Shown: piece after piece, positions 34,972 through 42,935 of the stretch
Layout: each line of letters opens with the position of its first letter
Numbering within the stretch: position 1 is the stretch's first letter
Assembly (NCBI RefSeq): GCF_000147695.2
Contig: NC_015958.1
Location: 536,501 to 600,500, forward strand
Direction: 5' to 3'
From: Thermoanaerobacter wiegelii Rt8.B1
GTDB taxonomy: Bacteria; Bacillota; Thermoanaerobacteria; Thermoanaerobacterales; Thermoanaerobacteraceae
DNA: 64,000 bases
Notes under the pieces: model-generated
The model's database searches: none
What the model saw: only the letters and a program-made list of their open reading frames with translations
Told to the model about the DNA's origin: nothing
Made by a program: the position numbers and the translations under genes

Positions 34972-36411
34972 GTGAAAAGAATTGCCTTAGTATTGATAGG
35001 TTTATTTATTTTGACATTGTCGGGGTGCTTTGCGAAAGTTAATAGCAATGATGAAAATGCTCCTATAAATCCAAAGCCTATGGTACAAGACGTATCAAAA
35101 GAGATTTCTCTTTATTTTTTAAATGATAAAATGAATGGACTTGTTTTAGAAAAAAGGCTTATTTCTAAGGATGCTGATGTTTTAAAACAAGTTGTAATTG
35201 AAATGATTAAAGGGCCGACAGATGAATACGCAAAACCGGTATTCCCTAGTGGCACAAAGCTAATCTCTATAGAATTACAAGAGGGAACTGCTTTTGTAAA
35301 TTTATCCAAAGAATTTTTACAAGACAGTGAAGATGAAGAAATAGACAAATTAAGAGTTGCGGCACTCATAAATGCTTTGACCGATATACCCGGAGTTGAC
35401 AGTGTTCAAATACTGGTAGAAGGAAATAAAATTGATGCGGTAGGGAAATATAAAATAGGTTTAGATCCTTTAAAAAGAATGATATTAATAGGAGATGTTT
35501 ACAATAACCCAGATAGGATAAAGAAATTACAAGAGAGAGCAGATTTAGGAAAAGAAACATGGCGTTTTGACCCTATCCAACTCCTTAGAAAAGAAGGCGG
35601 GATAATAGGGATTGGAAGTGAAGATGATTTGACTTTAAAAAGCGAAGATAATGGTGTAGCTTATGTAGAGGCGATACACGATAACAAAATGTACAGCATA
35701 ACATTGGTTCAGCCTCTTGGTAAAGGGAGTAACTATATTTGGGTTATAGACAATGTCAAAGCCAAGTTTACTCAAATACCTGAAGCAAATCCTCTTAAAG
35801 GAGAATCTTTCATATACGGTATAGTGAAGGCTATTGACTATCAAAACAGAATTATAACAATTGAAAGAGAATACCAGGACTCTCAGGACGTAAGAAATCA
35901 AGTAGGGCCGGATATAAAGGTATTGCCTGATGCTATTATACATTTTCAGGCGAAAGTAGGTTATGACAGCCAAGGAGGATTTAAGTATGCGGAAAAAGAC
36001 ATAAACTTTGCAGAAATAAAAATAGGTGATGAACTGGGTATAATACTAAATAAAGATAAAGAAGCGAGGGCTATAATAGTTTCGGATAGAAGTAACATAT
36101 CTTATGAGCCTAACATAAAAGTAATATCTCCTGTAAGAAACAATGTTGTGACAAGCCCATTTAAAGTAATAGGCAAAGCGAGAATATTTGAAGGGAATGT
36201 AAATATAAGGCTTGTTGACAGCAATGGAAATGTTTTAAATGAGACTTTTGTACAAGCAAGTAATGCTGCTCCTTCTTGGGGAGATTTTGAAGCTATAATT
36301 TCTTATAAACCTTTGAAAGAGCCTCAAAACGGTATTCTTCAGGTCTTCTCTTTAAGTCCTAAAGATGGTTCTGTGCAAAACCTCGTTTCTATCCCATTAA
36401 AACTTAAGTGA
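34972..36411 (+). CDS. GerMN/Gmad2 domain lipoprotein
   Basis: Secreted lipoprotein, 479 residues. The lipobox LSGC places the lipid anchor at Cys19. A GerMN domain (about 45-155, GPTDEYAKPVFPSGTKL, VNLSKEF, ALTDIPGVDSVQILVEG) follows, then a middle region of unknown fold, and a Gmad2 Ig-like domain at the C terminus (about 385-475, VISPVRNNVVTSPFKVIGKA). GerM-type proteins function in spore envelope/peptidoglycan remodelling. GTG start with GAGGGAGGG upstream. Third in line with the two-component genes, behind its own repeat-containing promoter. Confidence 0.86.
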   Translation: MKRIALVLIGLFILTLSGCFAKVNSNDENAPINPKPMVQDVSKEISLYFLNDKMNGLVLEKRLISKDADVLKQVVIEMIKGPTDEYAKPVFPSGTKLISIELQEGTAFVNLSKEFLQDSEDEEIDKLRVAALINALTDIPGVDSVQILVEGNKIDAVGKYKIGLDPLKRMILIGDVYNNPDRIKKLQERADLGKETWRFDPIQLLRKEGGIIGIGSEDDLTLKSEDNGVAYVEAIHDNKMYSITLVQPLGKGSNYIWVIDNVKAKFTQIPEANPLKGESFIYGIVKAIDYQNRIITIEREYQDSQDVRNQVGPDIKVLPDAIIHFQAKVGYDSQGGFKYAEKDINFAEIKIGDELGIILNKDKEARAIIVSDRSNISYEPNIKVISPVRNNVVTSPFKVIGKARIFEGNVNIRLVDSNGNVLNETFVQASNAAPSWGDFEAIISYKPLKEPQNGILQVFSLSPKDGSVQNLVSIPLKLK

Positions 36412-36413
36412 AT

Positions 36414-36923
36414 TTAGCATTTCAAGGCTAATTGAATACTTTTGGCAATTACTTCGGCTATGTTAAATACAAACCCTAATCTTACGGAATTTAAAGGAAT
36501 TGAGTCATATACATCGACAATGCCTACTATTGAAATATCTCCAACAGGAGGAAGCATTTTCCCCACACCTTTTCCAGGGTACAGTGGGGCTTTTTTTATT
36601 GAGATTTTTCCTATACTTTCTTTGTCTCCCAACGAAGCATCTATAGCTATAATTTTACTATTAGGATGCTTCTTTTTTATGTATTTTATATTTTCTTCTA
36701 AGTTCATAGCATGAATCGGAGACTTTAATGTGCCGTAAACGAAATAATTTGATGGAATAGTTTTGGAAAGCAAGTCACCCACAATAGGTCCTAATGAGTC
36801 GCTTATGAATTTGTCTGTGCCGATACATAAAAAAATTGAATTAGGACTTAAATATGTACTTAAAAAATTTGATATGAAATAAATTGCATTTGAGTCGTCA
36901 TATTTAAGTCTTAATTCCTCCAT
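36414..36923 (-). CDS. yyaC: spore protease YyaC-like
   Basis: A 169-residue protein of the YyaC family, related to Gpr-like/HybD peptidases. N-terminal FLCIGTDKFISDSLGPIVGD with the conserved acidic metal-binding residues; IAIDASLGDKESIG and YPGKGVGKMLPPVGD are family motifs. Known only from spore formers, so it supports a sporulating host. Converges with the GerMN gene, 2 nt between stops and no terminator stem. Confidence 0.88.
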   Translation of the reverse strand: MEELRLKYDDSNAIYFISNFLSTYLSPNSIFLCIGTDKFISDSLGPIVGDLLSKTIPSNYFVYGTLKSPIHAMNLEENIKYIKKKHPNSKIIAIDASLGDKESIGKISIKKAPLYPGKGVGKMLPPVGDISIVGIVDVYDSIPLNSVRLGFVFNIAEVIAKSIQLALKC

Positions 36924-37016
36924 CTATAAATAGCCTCCTTTAAAATAAGCTGAATTAAAACCTTTATGATAAGCAATAATAAAAATGTGCAATATTAATG
37001 AAAGGAATGGTTGTTG

Positions 37017-37622
37017 ATGAAGGGATTAAAATATTTGGCTTTGATTACTGCAATTGCTCTTTTTACTACTATGTTTATGTTGAAGACAAAGTTTGAAGAA
37101 CCTATTTATTTTTCTCAACAAGATTTGTGGGATAAAAGTGAAAACCAACTTACAAAAGAAAATGAGACAGTTTGTAAAGAAGAGCAAACTGCCAGTTCAA
37201 AAGTAGATAAAGAAGAAAAAGAAATGGCAAAAAGAAATCAAGGAAGTGAAAATGCCAAAAAAGTAAGGATTTTTAAAGAGAAAATGTTAGAGGACCTGAT
37301 TAAACAAAAAAACAGAGAAGTTTATGATTTGGAAAATAACAAAAAAACGGAAAAGGAAAATAGTGGCGATGACAACATAATAATTACTCCAGAAAAGATT
37401 TTACAAGTGCAAAATGAGATGAAACCTTCACAAAAAATCAAAGTAATGAATATTATCCTTAAATTAGGAACGGATGATATGAACGAAATTATGAAAATGG
37501 CTCAGAAGGGTTTGACACAGAAGGATAATGACAAAATAATGGAAATATTAAAAAATAAGCTTTCCTCTGAAGATGTTCAGTACCTTGTAGAAATAGCAAA
37601 TGAATATTTTGCAAAAAAATAA
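37017..37622 (+). CDS. hypothetical membrane-anchored protein
   Basis: A 201-residue protein with one N-terminal membrane helix (about 3-20). A low-complexity, Lys/Glu-rich linker (about 35-120) follows, then a small helical C-terminal domain (about 125-200) built from repeated KIMNIILKLGTDDMNEI / NDKIMEILKNKLSSED units. ATG 37017 follows AAAGGA; the TTG codons at 37011 and 37014 are less likely. I do not recognise a family. The helical tail looks like a protein-protein module facing outward. Confidence 0.7.
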   Translation: MKGLKYLALITAIALFTTMFMLKTKFEEPIYFSQQDLWDKSENQLTKENETVCKEEQTASSKVDKEEKEMAKRNQGSENAKKVRIFKEKMLEDLIKQKNREVYDLENNKKTEKENSGDDNIIITPEKILQVQNEMKPSQKIKVMNIILKLGTDDMNEIMKMAQKGLTQKDNDKIMEILKNKLSSEDVQYLVEIANEYFAKK

Positions 37623-37650
37623 ACCCCTCCTTAAAATTAGAAGGGGTTTT
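37621..37650. terminator. bidirectional terminator
   Basis: AAACCCCT (37621-37628) pairs with AGGGGTTT (37642-37649). T runs on both strands serve the convergent genes at 37017 and 37665. Confidence 0.82.
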
Positions 37651-37664
37651 AAATTTCGCTAAAT

Positions 37665-40028
37665 TTATTTATTTATAAGATTTTTAAACTGATAGTTTAC
37701 TTCTTTGCCATTTACCATTACAGAGATAAAACCAAAGTCATTGTATATGTCATTGGTATTGCCTTCTACGTCGGTACCATAAGTTGTGATGTATCTTATT
37801 TCATCATTTAAAGTAGTGTAAAACTTGCTTTTGCTGTTATATATAATCCACACATTTTTACCTGTATTTTTGTTAAATTCTTTTAGAGTCTCTTCAAATA
37901 AAGTAGCTTCTTTTACGTCTTTAAAACCATCACTTCCCCATACTGGTTTAGGAAGTATGACAAAAAGGTTATCTCCTTTTACGTTGCTGAGCTGTTCTTT
38001 AAACCAAGTCCATTGGTTTTTATCAGGATTTAAAAGACTTCCACTGCGATTATTAAGTACAATAAATGTTGAATTGTTATAATTATATACCTCATACTTC
38101 TCATTGGTGGTAATATATTTAACCTTCAAATTATTTAAAACTTTTTCATTTACATCTCCTAAAAATATAGCCAGTGGGTATTCTTTGTTTGCAATATCAG
38201 CCGCTTTTAAGGATATTTGCAACTTCAAAAGGGTATTGTATTTTGTATCACCAAATACCATAAATTTAAAAGAATTAGAAGTATTTTTCACAGGCACTTC
38301 TTTGTTAGCTGGGTCTATTTGTGTAAACTCTGTAACTTTAGGAAGTACTGACGTGTCAAATTGTGAACCTTGCCCTACTTTAACGGGTAAAATGGCTTTT
38401 TCTCCCAGTATATTTGCGACAAATGCACCACTCGCATCGAAATTAGAGGATATAAATACTCCCTTACTATCTATATTGCCAATGTTGTTATAAACATCCC
38501 AAGTGATACCTTGCGGTTCTATTAAAGCTCTGTAGCCTTTTATGTTCTTTGCAGTGACTGTTATGGGTACTGCTTTGTTTTTATCAACGACTATATTAGC
38601 TGGATTAAATCGTATGTCTACAGGTTTGTCAAGTGAAGTTATCTTGATAGTCCCAATAGCATTTCCTACTCTTGCAGTTATAACACCTTCTCCTACGCTT
38701 GTTGGCATAAAAGCATTACCACTAAATACTCCAGTAATTCCACTTACTGAAAACAAAACTTCTTCAGGATTAATTATGACAGGATTGTAATTTTCATCGT
38801 ATCCTTTAACTGTAATTGTCCTGTGAAGTCCTTTAAACACGTTAGTATCTGATACTTCTAATTTTAAAGCGTATAGATTTCCCTTAGGAGCTGTGTTAAA
38901 TATTCCTATTCCATTTACTATTTTTCTTTCATAGCCTTCAGGAGCATAATTTGCAAGTTTAGCGTCAGTATCCCCCATTGGTCTTATTGCCATTTGTGTT
39001 GACCCGCCACCGTCTAAGTTTAAAGCATCATATGCACCTAAGGATATCATTAAATTTGCCATTTCTGTTTGTGTCATTCCACGGCTTGAAGTACCGTCAA
39101 CAGTGGCGATGATCAAATATTTTTTGTCCTGAGTATAGCCTATTGCTGTTCGTGCTGTGTAGCCTTTTATTTCATGAGTGAAAGGCGCAATTTTTCCGTC
39201 TTTTACAAGGATTGTGCCGCCACTTACAGCCATTTTGAGATTTTGAAAGGGAGGATTTGTATTTATGTCTTTTTGTATTATATCTCCTGGCTTTAAAGTG
39301 AGTAAATTTTCACCTACATAACCTGCACCAGCCAACACATATCCGCCTTGTGGTATTTCGACAGAAGGCTGTCCTTGACGCACTTCTAATACTCTGTCAT
39401 TTTCATCTACAACGACTTCTACCAATTGAGGTACATTTTCATTTGCTCCCGGAGATGTTGTAAACCAATCCCTTGTGTACATTACTAAATACTCAAAAGT
39501 ATTGCTTATTTTATTTATTGCGGCAAGAGGAAGTTTCGTGCCGTTTGGAAGAGTAACGGACATACTTTTTGACCAATATTCTATAGAGGGAACTCCATTT
39601 GCGTCAATGGAGAAAGTGGCCAGTTTACCCTCATTTGAAGGGTCTGTTATTAACCTTCCATCTTTTACTGTTGCTCCTATTACGAATCCTGTTTTTGTAT
39701 CGAAGAAATCGCCGTTCACAGCAGCCACAGCACCATAAGAATTTGCCATTTCACGCACTGGCATTCTATCTTTTATGCCAGTAGGATTGAAAATTACTGA
39801 TACATCAGTATATTTATCAGTTAAGTCCACTTTTAACACGTTAATGTTTATCCATCCTTCAGTCGTAAAATAGGTTATATTTTTATGTACTACTCCTTTA
39901 CTTAAATTTTGTGCAAATTCTTTTGCCTCAAGGATTGTATATGTATCGGCCTTTACATTTTGCATTGGAAAAGCTAAAAATAGTAGAAGAGAGCTGATGC
40001 ATAAAGATAAGATTTTTTTAATTCTCAA
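37665..40028 (-). CDS. secreted phosphodiester glycosidase (NAGPA) domain protein
   Basis: A 787-residue exported protein: signal peptide (1-27, ending VKA), then a NAGPA/DUF2233 domain (about 70-375) with AVNGDFFDTKTG, ARTAIGYTQDKKYLIIATVDG and the hallmark LNLDGGGSTQMAI. A Big_2-like Ig segment (about 385-460, VSGITGVFSGNAFMPTSVGEGVITARVG) follows. The C-terminal 200 residues (FMVFGDTKYNTLL, LAIFLGDVNEK, FIVLNN) resemble a metallophosphoesterase fold lacking most metal ligands. Probably acts on cell-envelope glycopolymers; substrate unknown. Confidence 0.82.
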   Translation of the reverse strand: MRIKKILSLCISSLLLFLAFPMQNVKADTYTILEAKEFAQNLSKGVVHKNITYFTTEGWININVLKVDLTDKYTDVSVIFNPTGIKDRMPVREMANSYGAVAAVNGDFFDTKTGFVIGATVKDGRLITDPSNEGKLATFSIDANGVPSIEYWSKSMSVTLPNGTKLPLAAINKISNTFEYLVMYTRDWFTTSPGANENVPQLVEVVVDENDRVLEVRQGQPSVEIPQGGYVLAGAGYVGENLLTLKPGDIIQKDINTNPPFQNLKMAVSGGTILVKDGKIAPFTHEIKGYTARTAIGYTQDKKYLIIATVDGTSSRGMTQTEMANLMISLGAYDALNLDGGGSTQMAIRPMGDTDAKLANYAPEGYERKIVNGIGIFNTAPKGNLYALKLEVSDTNVFKGLHRTITVKGYDENYNPVIINPEEVLFSVSGITGVFSGNAFMPTSVGEGVITARVGNAIGTIKITSLDKPVDIRFNPANIVVDKNKAVPITVTAKNIKGYRALIEPQGITWDVYNNIGNIDSKGVFISSNFDASGAFVANILGEKAILPVKVGQGSQFDTSVLPKVTEFTQIDPANKEVPVKNTSNSFKFMVFGDTKYNTLLKLQISLKAADIANKEYPLAIFLGDVNEKVLNNLKVKYITTNEKYEVYNYNNSTFIVLNNRSGSLLNPDKNQWTWFKEQLSNVKGDNLFVILPKPVWGSDGFKDVKEATLFEETLKEFNKNTGKNVWIIYNSKSKFYTTLNDEIRYITTYGTDVEGNTNDIYNDFGFISVMVNGKEVNYQFKNLINK

Positions 40029-40368
40029 TTATATCCCTCCAGTTGGTTTTTATTGTGTTTTTACAGGTTAATTGTACCATTGCATTATTACAGGTGTATT
40101 ACAAAAACATAAATATTTGGTTAATATATTATTATTTGCTGAGTAGATAAAGTTAAAACATTAAGCTTATCCTAAGGATAGAGTTAGTTTGAAGAAAAAA
40201 TTCAAAAAATTCTTTGCTTCTATTTTAAATCAATTGATTTAAAATATGACGTATTCTTAAAAAATTTAAAGATTACAAGCGATAAATCAATAAAACGGCC
40301 ATTTTTAAGCTTCTATGCCTATTGTGAAATTTCATTTTTTCTATTATAATTTATTTCGTCACTGATGT
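40029..40368. other. intergenic region with 26-bp perfect palindrome
   Basis: No gene. Contains the AT-rich palindrome 40221-40246 (arm TATTTTAAATCAA), a small repeat TATCC/GGATA near 40170, the presumed promoter of the minus-strand glycosidase gene (not resolvable by eye) and the tRNA promoter at 40322. Confidence 0.6.
40322..40350 (+). promoter_or_regulatory. promoter of the tRNA cluster
   Basis: TTGTGA (40322-40327), 17 nt, TATAAT (40345-40350), 18 nt upstream of tRNA-Pro. Confidence 0.65.
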
Positions 40369-40444
40369 CGGGATGTGGCGCAGTTGGTAGCGCACGTGCT
40401 TTGGGAGCATGGGGTCGGGGGTTCAAGTCCCTCCATCCCGACCA
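40369..40444 (+). tRNA. tRNA-Pro (anticodon TGG)
   Basis: 76 nt with full cloverleaf: acceptor CGGGATG/CATCCCG, anticodon loop TTTGGGA reading TGG, T-loop GTTCAAG, and genome-encoded CCA. Confidence 0.97.
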
Positions 40445-40448
40445 TTGT

Positions 40449-40524
40449 GGTCGTATAGCTCAGCTGGGAGAGCACCTGCCTTACAAGCAGGGGGTCATAG
40501 GTTCGAGTCCTATTGCGACCACCA
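40449..40524 (+). tRNA. tRNA-Val (anticodon TAC)
   Basis: 76 nt; acceptor GGTCGTA/TGCGACC, anticodon stem CCTGC/GCAGG with TAC in the loop, T-loop GTTCGAG, encoded CCA. Four bases after tRNA-Pro. Confidence 0.97.
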
Positions 40525-40546
40525 TTTTCAAAAAATTAAATATTGT

Positions 40547-40632
40547 GGAGGGATACCCAAGTGGCCAAAGGGGGCAGACTGTAAATCTGTTGGCTGTCGC
40601 CTTCGATGGTTCGAATCCATCTCCCTCCACCA
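40547..40632 (+). tRNA. tRNA-Tyr (anticodon GTA)
   Basis: 86-nt class II tRNA with long variable arm; acceptor GGAGGGA/TCCCTCC, anticodon region CAGACTGTAAATCTG, T-loop GTTCGAA, encoded CCA. Confidence 0.97.
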
Positions 40633-40635
40633 TTG

Positions 40636-40661
40636 AAAAAAAAGACCGTGAGGTCTTTTTT
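40636..40661 (+). terminator. terminator of the tRNA cluster
   Basis: AAAAGACC (40640-40647) and GGTCTTTT (40652-40659), GTGA loop, T run. Confidence 0.92.
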
Positions 40662-40681
40662 ATTTTTCTCCTTCAAATATC

Positions 40682-40709
40682 TTGACATGGTAAAAAAGTG
40701 TAGTATAAT
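40682..40709 (+). promoter_or_regulatory. rubrerythrin promoter
   Basis: TTGACA (40682-40687), 16 nt, TATAAT (40704-40709). Confidence 0.85.
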
Positions 40710-40769
40710 ATTATTTGAAAGAGAAAATAATTATTTATTAATAAAAATTTGATTAAGGAGGAATCTTTT

Positions 40770-41273
40770 ATGAGAGAAATGACGAGACACAATCTTAGTG
40801 AAGCCTATGCAGGAGAGAGCCAAGCTCACATGAGATATCAAATTTTTGCTGATGTAGCTGAAAAAGAAGGCAAACCTAATATTGCAAGACTTTTCAGGGC
40901 TATTTCCTATGCTGAATTGGTACATGCCACAAATCATTATAAAACTCTTGGAGAAGTTGGAAATACAGTAGAAAATCTTGAAAAAGCTATAGAAGGGGAA
41001 ACCTTTGAAGTAGAAGAGATGTATCCTGCTTATAATGCTGTTGCAGAACTTCAAGAGGAATCTGGAGCTAAAAAAAGCATACATTATGCTATTGAGGCTG
41101 AAAAAATACATGCAAAATTGTACACTGAAGCAAAAGAAGCAGCATTAAAAGGAGAAGATATAAAGATATCAAAAGTTTACATATGTCCTGTTTGCGGATA
41201 TACCTCTGTTGATGTATTGCCAGAAAAATGTCCTGTATGTGGAGTTCCTGGAGAAAAATTTGTAGCATTTTAA
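40770..41273 (+). CDS. rbr: rubrerythrin
   Basis: Peroxide-reducing di-iron protein of anaerobes, 167 residues. The N-terminal ferritin-like four-helix domain (about 1-125) shows the two ExxH-type iron motifs (AYAGESQAHMRY, EAEKIHAKLY). The C-terminal rubredoxin-like domain has the CPVCGY and CPVCG iron knuckles. Strong RBS AAGGAGG 8 nt before ATG 40770; an upstream TTG in frame is not used. Monocistronic between its promoter and terminator. Confidence 0.94.
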   Translation: MREMTRHNLSEAYAGESQAHMRYQIFADVAEKEGKPNIARLFRAISYAELVHATNHYKTLGEVGNTVENLEKAIEGETFEVEEMYPAYNAVAELQEESGAKKSIHYAIEAEKIHAKLYTEAKEAALKGEDIKISKVYICPVCGYTSVDVLPEKCPVCGVPGEKFVAF

Positions 41274-41292
41274 ATATAATTTTTTAAAGAAA

Positions 41293-41319
41293 AGAGCATG
41301 TTTTGGCATGCTCTTTTTT
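41293..41319 (+). terminator. terminator after rubrerythrin
   Basis: AGAGCATG (41293-41300) and CATGCTCT (41307-41314), 6-nt loop, then TTTTT. Confidence 0.92.
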
Positions 41320-41332
41320 GATGCAAAAATAT

Positions 41333-41361
41333 TTGACATAGTAGATAAAGTGTGCTATAGT
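41333..41361 (+). promoter_or_regulatory. metK promoter
   Basis: TTGACA (41333-41338), 17 nt, TATAGT (41356-41361), about 25 nt before the riboswitch. Confidence 0.85.
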
Positions 41362-41385
41362 AGACATCAGAAAATTTAATAACAT

Positions 41386-41523
41386 GCTCTTATCAAGAGA
41401 GGTGGAGGGAAAGAGCCCGATGAAACCCAGCAACCTGTCCTATAGGACAAGGTGCTAATTCTCTCAGAAGCATGCTTCTGAAAGATGAGGGTATGTGCCT
41501 CTTCTTTTGGAAGGGGTTTTATT
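41386..41523 (+). ncRNA. SAM-I (S-box) riboswitch with terminator
   Basis: The conserved S-box core is plain: CTCTTATCAAGAGAGGTGGA at 41387, the GATGAAACCCAGCAACC segment, AAGGTGCTAATTC and GATGAGG. A terminator stem (CCTCTTC with GAAGGGG, 41499-41515) and T run follow, so SAM binding stops transcription before metK. Established mechanism for this class. Confidence 0.96.
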
Positions 41524-41549
41524 TTGTTTTTAAGGAGGAATAGAAAAAA

Positions 41550-42737
41550 ATGCGTAGGCTGTTTACATCTGAATCAGTCACAGAGGGGCATCCTGATAAA
41601 ATTTGTGATCAGATTTCTGACGCAATATTAGATGAAATTTTGAAAAAAGATCCCTATGCCAGAGTTGCTTGTGAGACTGCTGTAACTACCGGTTTGGTTT
41701 TAGTAATGGGAGAAATTACTACTCAGTGCTATGTAGATATTCCGAAAGTTGTAAGGAAAGTAGTAGAAGAAATTGGCTATACTAGAGCAAAATTCGGTTT
41801 TGACGCTGATACTTGTGCGGTTATCACTTCTATTGATGAGCAATCACCGGATATTGCCCTCGGTGTGGACAAGGCATTAGAAGCTAAAAGAGGAGAACTT
41901 TCAGATTCGGAAATTGAAGCTATTGGCGCTGGAGACCAGGGTTTAATGTTTGGTTTTGCTTGCGATGAAACAGAAGAATTAATGCCTATGCCTATAATGC
42001 TAGCTCACAAGCTTGCAAGAAGACTTGCGGAAATTAGAAAGAACGGGACATTAAGCTATTTAAGACCAGATGGTAAAACACAAGTAACAGTAGAGTATGA
42101 AGATGATAAGCCTGTGAGGGTAGATTCTGTTGTAGTATCAGCTCAACATGCACCTGAGGTTGACCATGATACTATTGAAAGAGATATTATTGAACATGTA
42201 ATAAAACCTATAATTCCTGAAAATATGATAGATGATAAGACTAAAATTTTTGTAAATCCCACAGGAAGGTTTGTAATTGGTGGACCTCAAGGTGATAGCG
42301 GACTTACAGGAAGAAAAATTATTGTAGACACCTATGGCGGATATGCAAGGCACGGGGGCGGAGCTTTTTCTGGTAAAGACCCTACAAAAGTTGATAGATC
42401 CGCAAGTTATGCTGCAAGATATGTGGCAAAAAATATTGTGGCAGCAGGACTTGCTAAGAAGTGTGAAGTGCAATTAGCTTATGCGATAGGTGTTGCTACA
42501 CCTCTTGAAATAGGTATTGATACTTTTGGCACAGGTAAAATATCAGATGAAAAGATTTCGGAAGTTGTAAAACAAGTTTTTGATTTAAGACCTGCAGCTA
42601 TAATTAGGGATTTAGATTTAAGAAGACCTATTTATAGACAAGTTGCAGCTTATGGCCACTTTGGAAGACACGACTTAGACCTCCCATGGGAGAAAACAGA
42701 CAAAGTAGATATATTAAAAAAGTTGGCAGGAATATAA
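41550..42737 (+). CDS. metK: S-adenosylmethionine synthetase
   Basis: Makes SAM from methionine and ATP; 395 residues, standard length. N-terminal [24 protein letters not shown] with the catalytic His, ATP-site [16 protein letters not shown], phosphate-binding [16 protein letters not shown] and C-terminal DLPWEKTDK. Controlled by the SAM-I riboswitch upstream, giving product feedback. Good RBS AAGGAGG. Confidence 0.97.
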   Translation: MRRLFTSESVTEGHPDKICDQISDAILDEILKKDPYARVACETAVTTGLVLVMGEITTQCYVDIPKVVRKVVEEIGYTRAKFGFDADTCAVITSIDEQSPDIALGVDKALEAKRGELSDSEIEAIGAGDQGLMFGFACDETEELMPMPIMLAHKLARRLAEIRKNGTLSYLRPDGKTQVTVEYEDDKPVRVDSVVVSAQHAPEVDHDTIERDIIEHVIKPIIPENMIDDKTKIFVNPTGRFVIGGPQGDSGLTGRKIIVDTYGGYARHGGGAFSGKDPTKVDRSASYAARYVAKNIVAAGLAKKCEVQLAYAIGVATPLEIGIDTFGTGKISDEKISEVVKQVFDLRPAAIIRDLDLRRPIYRQVAAYGHFGRHDLDLPWEKTDKVDILKKLAGI

Positions 42738-42743
42738 ATTTGA

Positions 42744-42776
42744 AAGCCCGGGTAAACCCGGGCTTATGGCATTTTT
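42744..42776 (+). terminator. terminator after metK
   Basis: AAGCCCGGG/CCCGGGCTT (42744-42752, 42757-42765) with TAAA loop. A second weaker stem TATGGCATT/AATGCCATA extends to 42799 with T-rich loop. Confidence 0.85.
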
Positions 42777-42935
42777 TATATATCTTTTTTAATGCCATAG
42801 AATTTATGTTTTGTAAACGCTTCGCTACCTTAATTATACCACAAAAATTGAAAAAAAGAAATGAATTGGCTTTAATTTGCTTTAAATATAAGGTAAAATT
42901 AAATAAAGAAAAGAATTAAAACAGGAGAATCGGCT

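Noticed and set aside
42810-42830. cre-like site TGTAAACGCTTCGC before recD2
   Set aside because: Only the left half matches the CcpA consensus and the position relative to any promoter is unclear.
42686-42919. 77-codon ORF overlapping the metK end and terminator
   Set aside because: It shares the metK 3' end in another frame and crosses the terminator; no RBS or domain.
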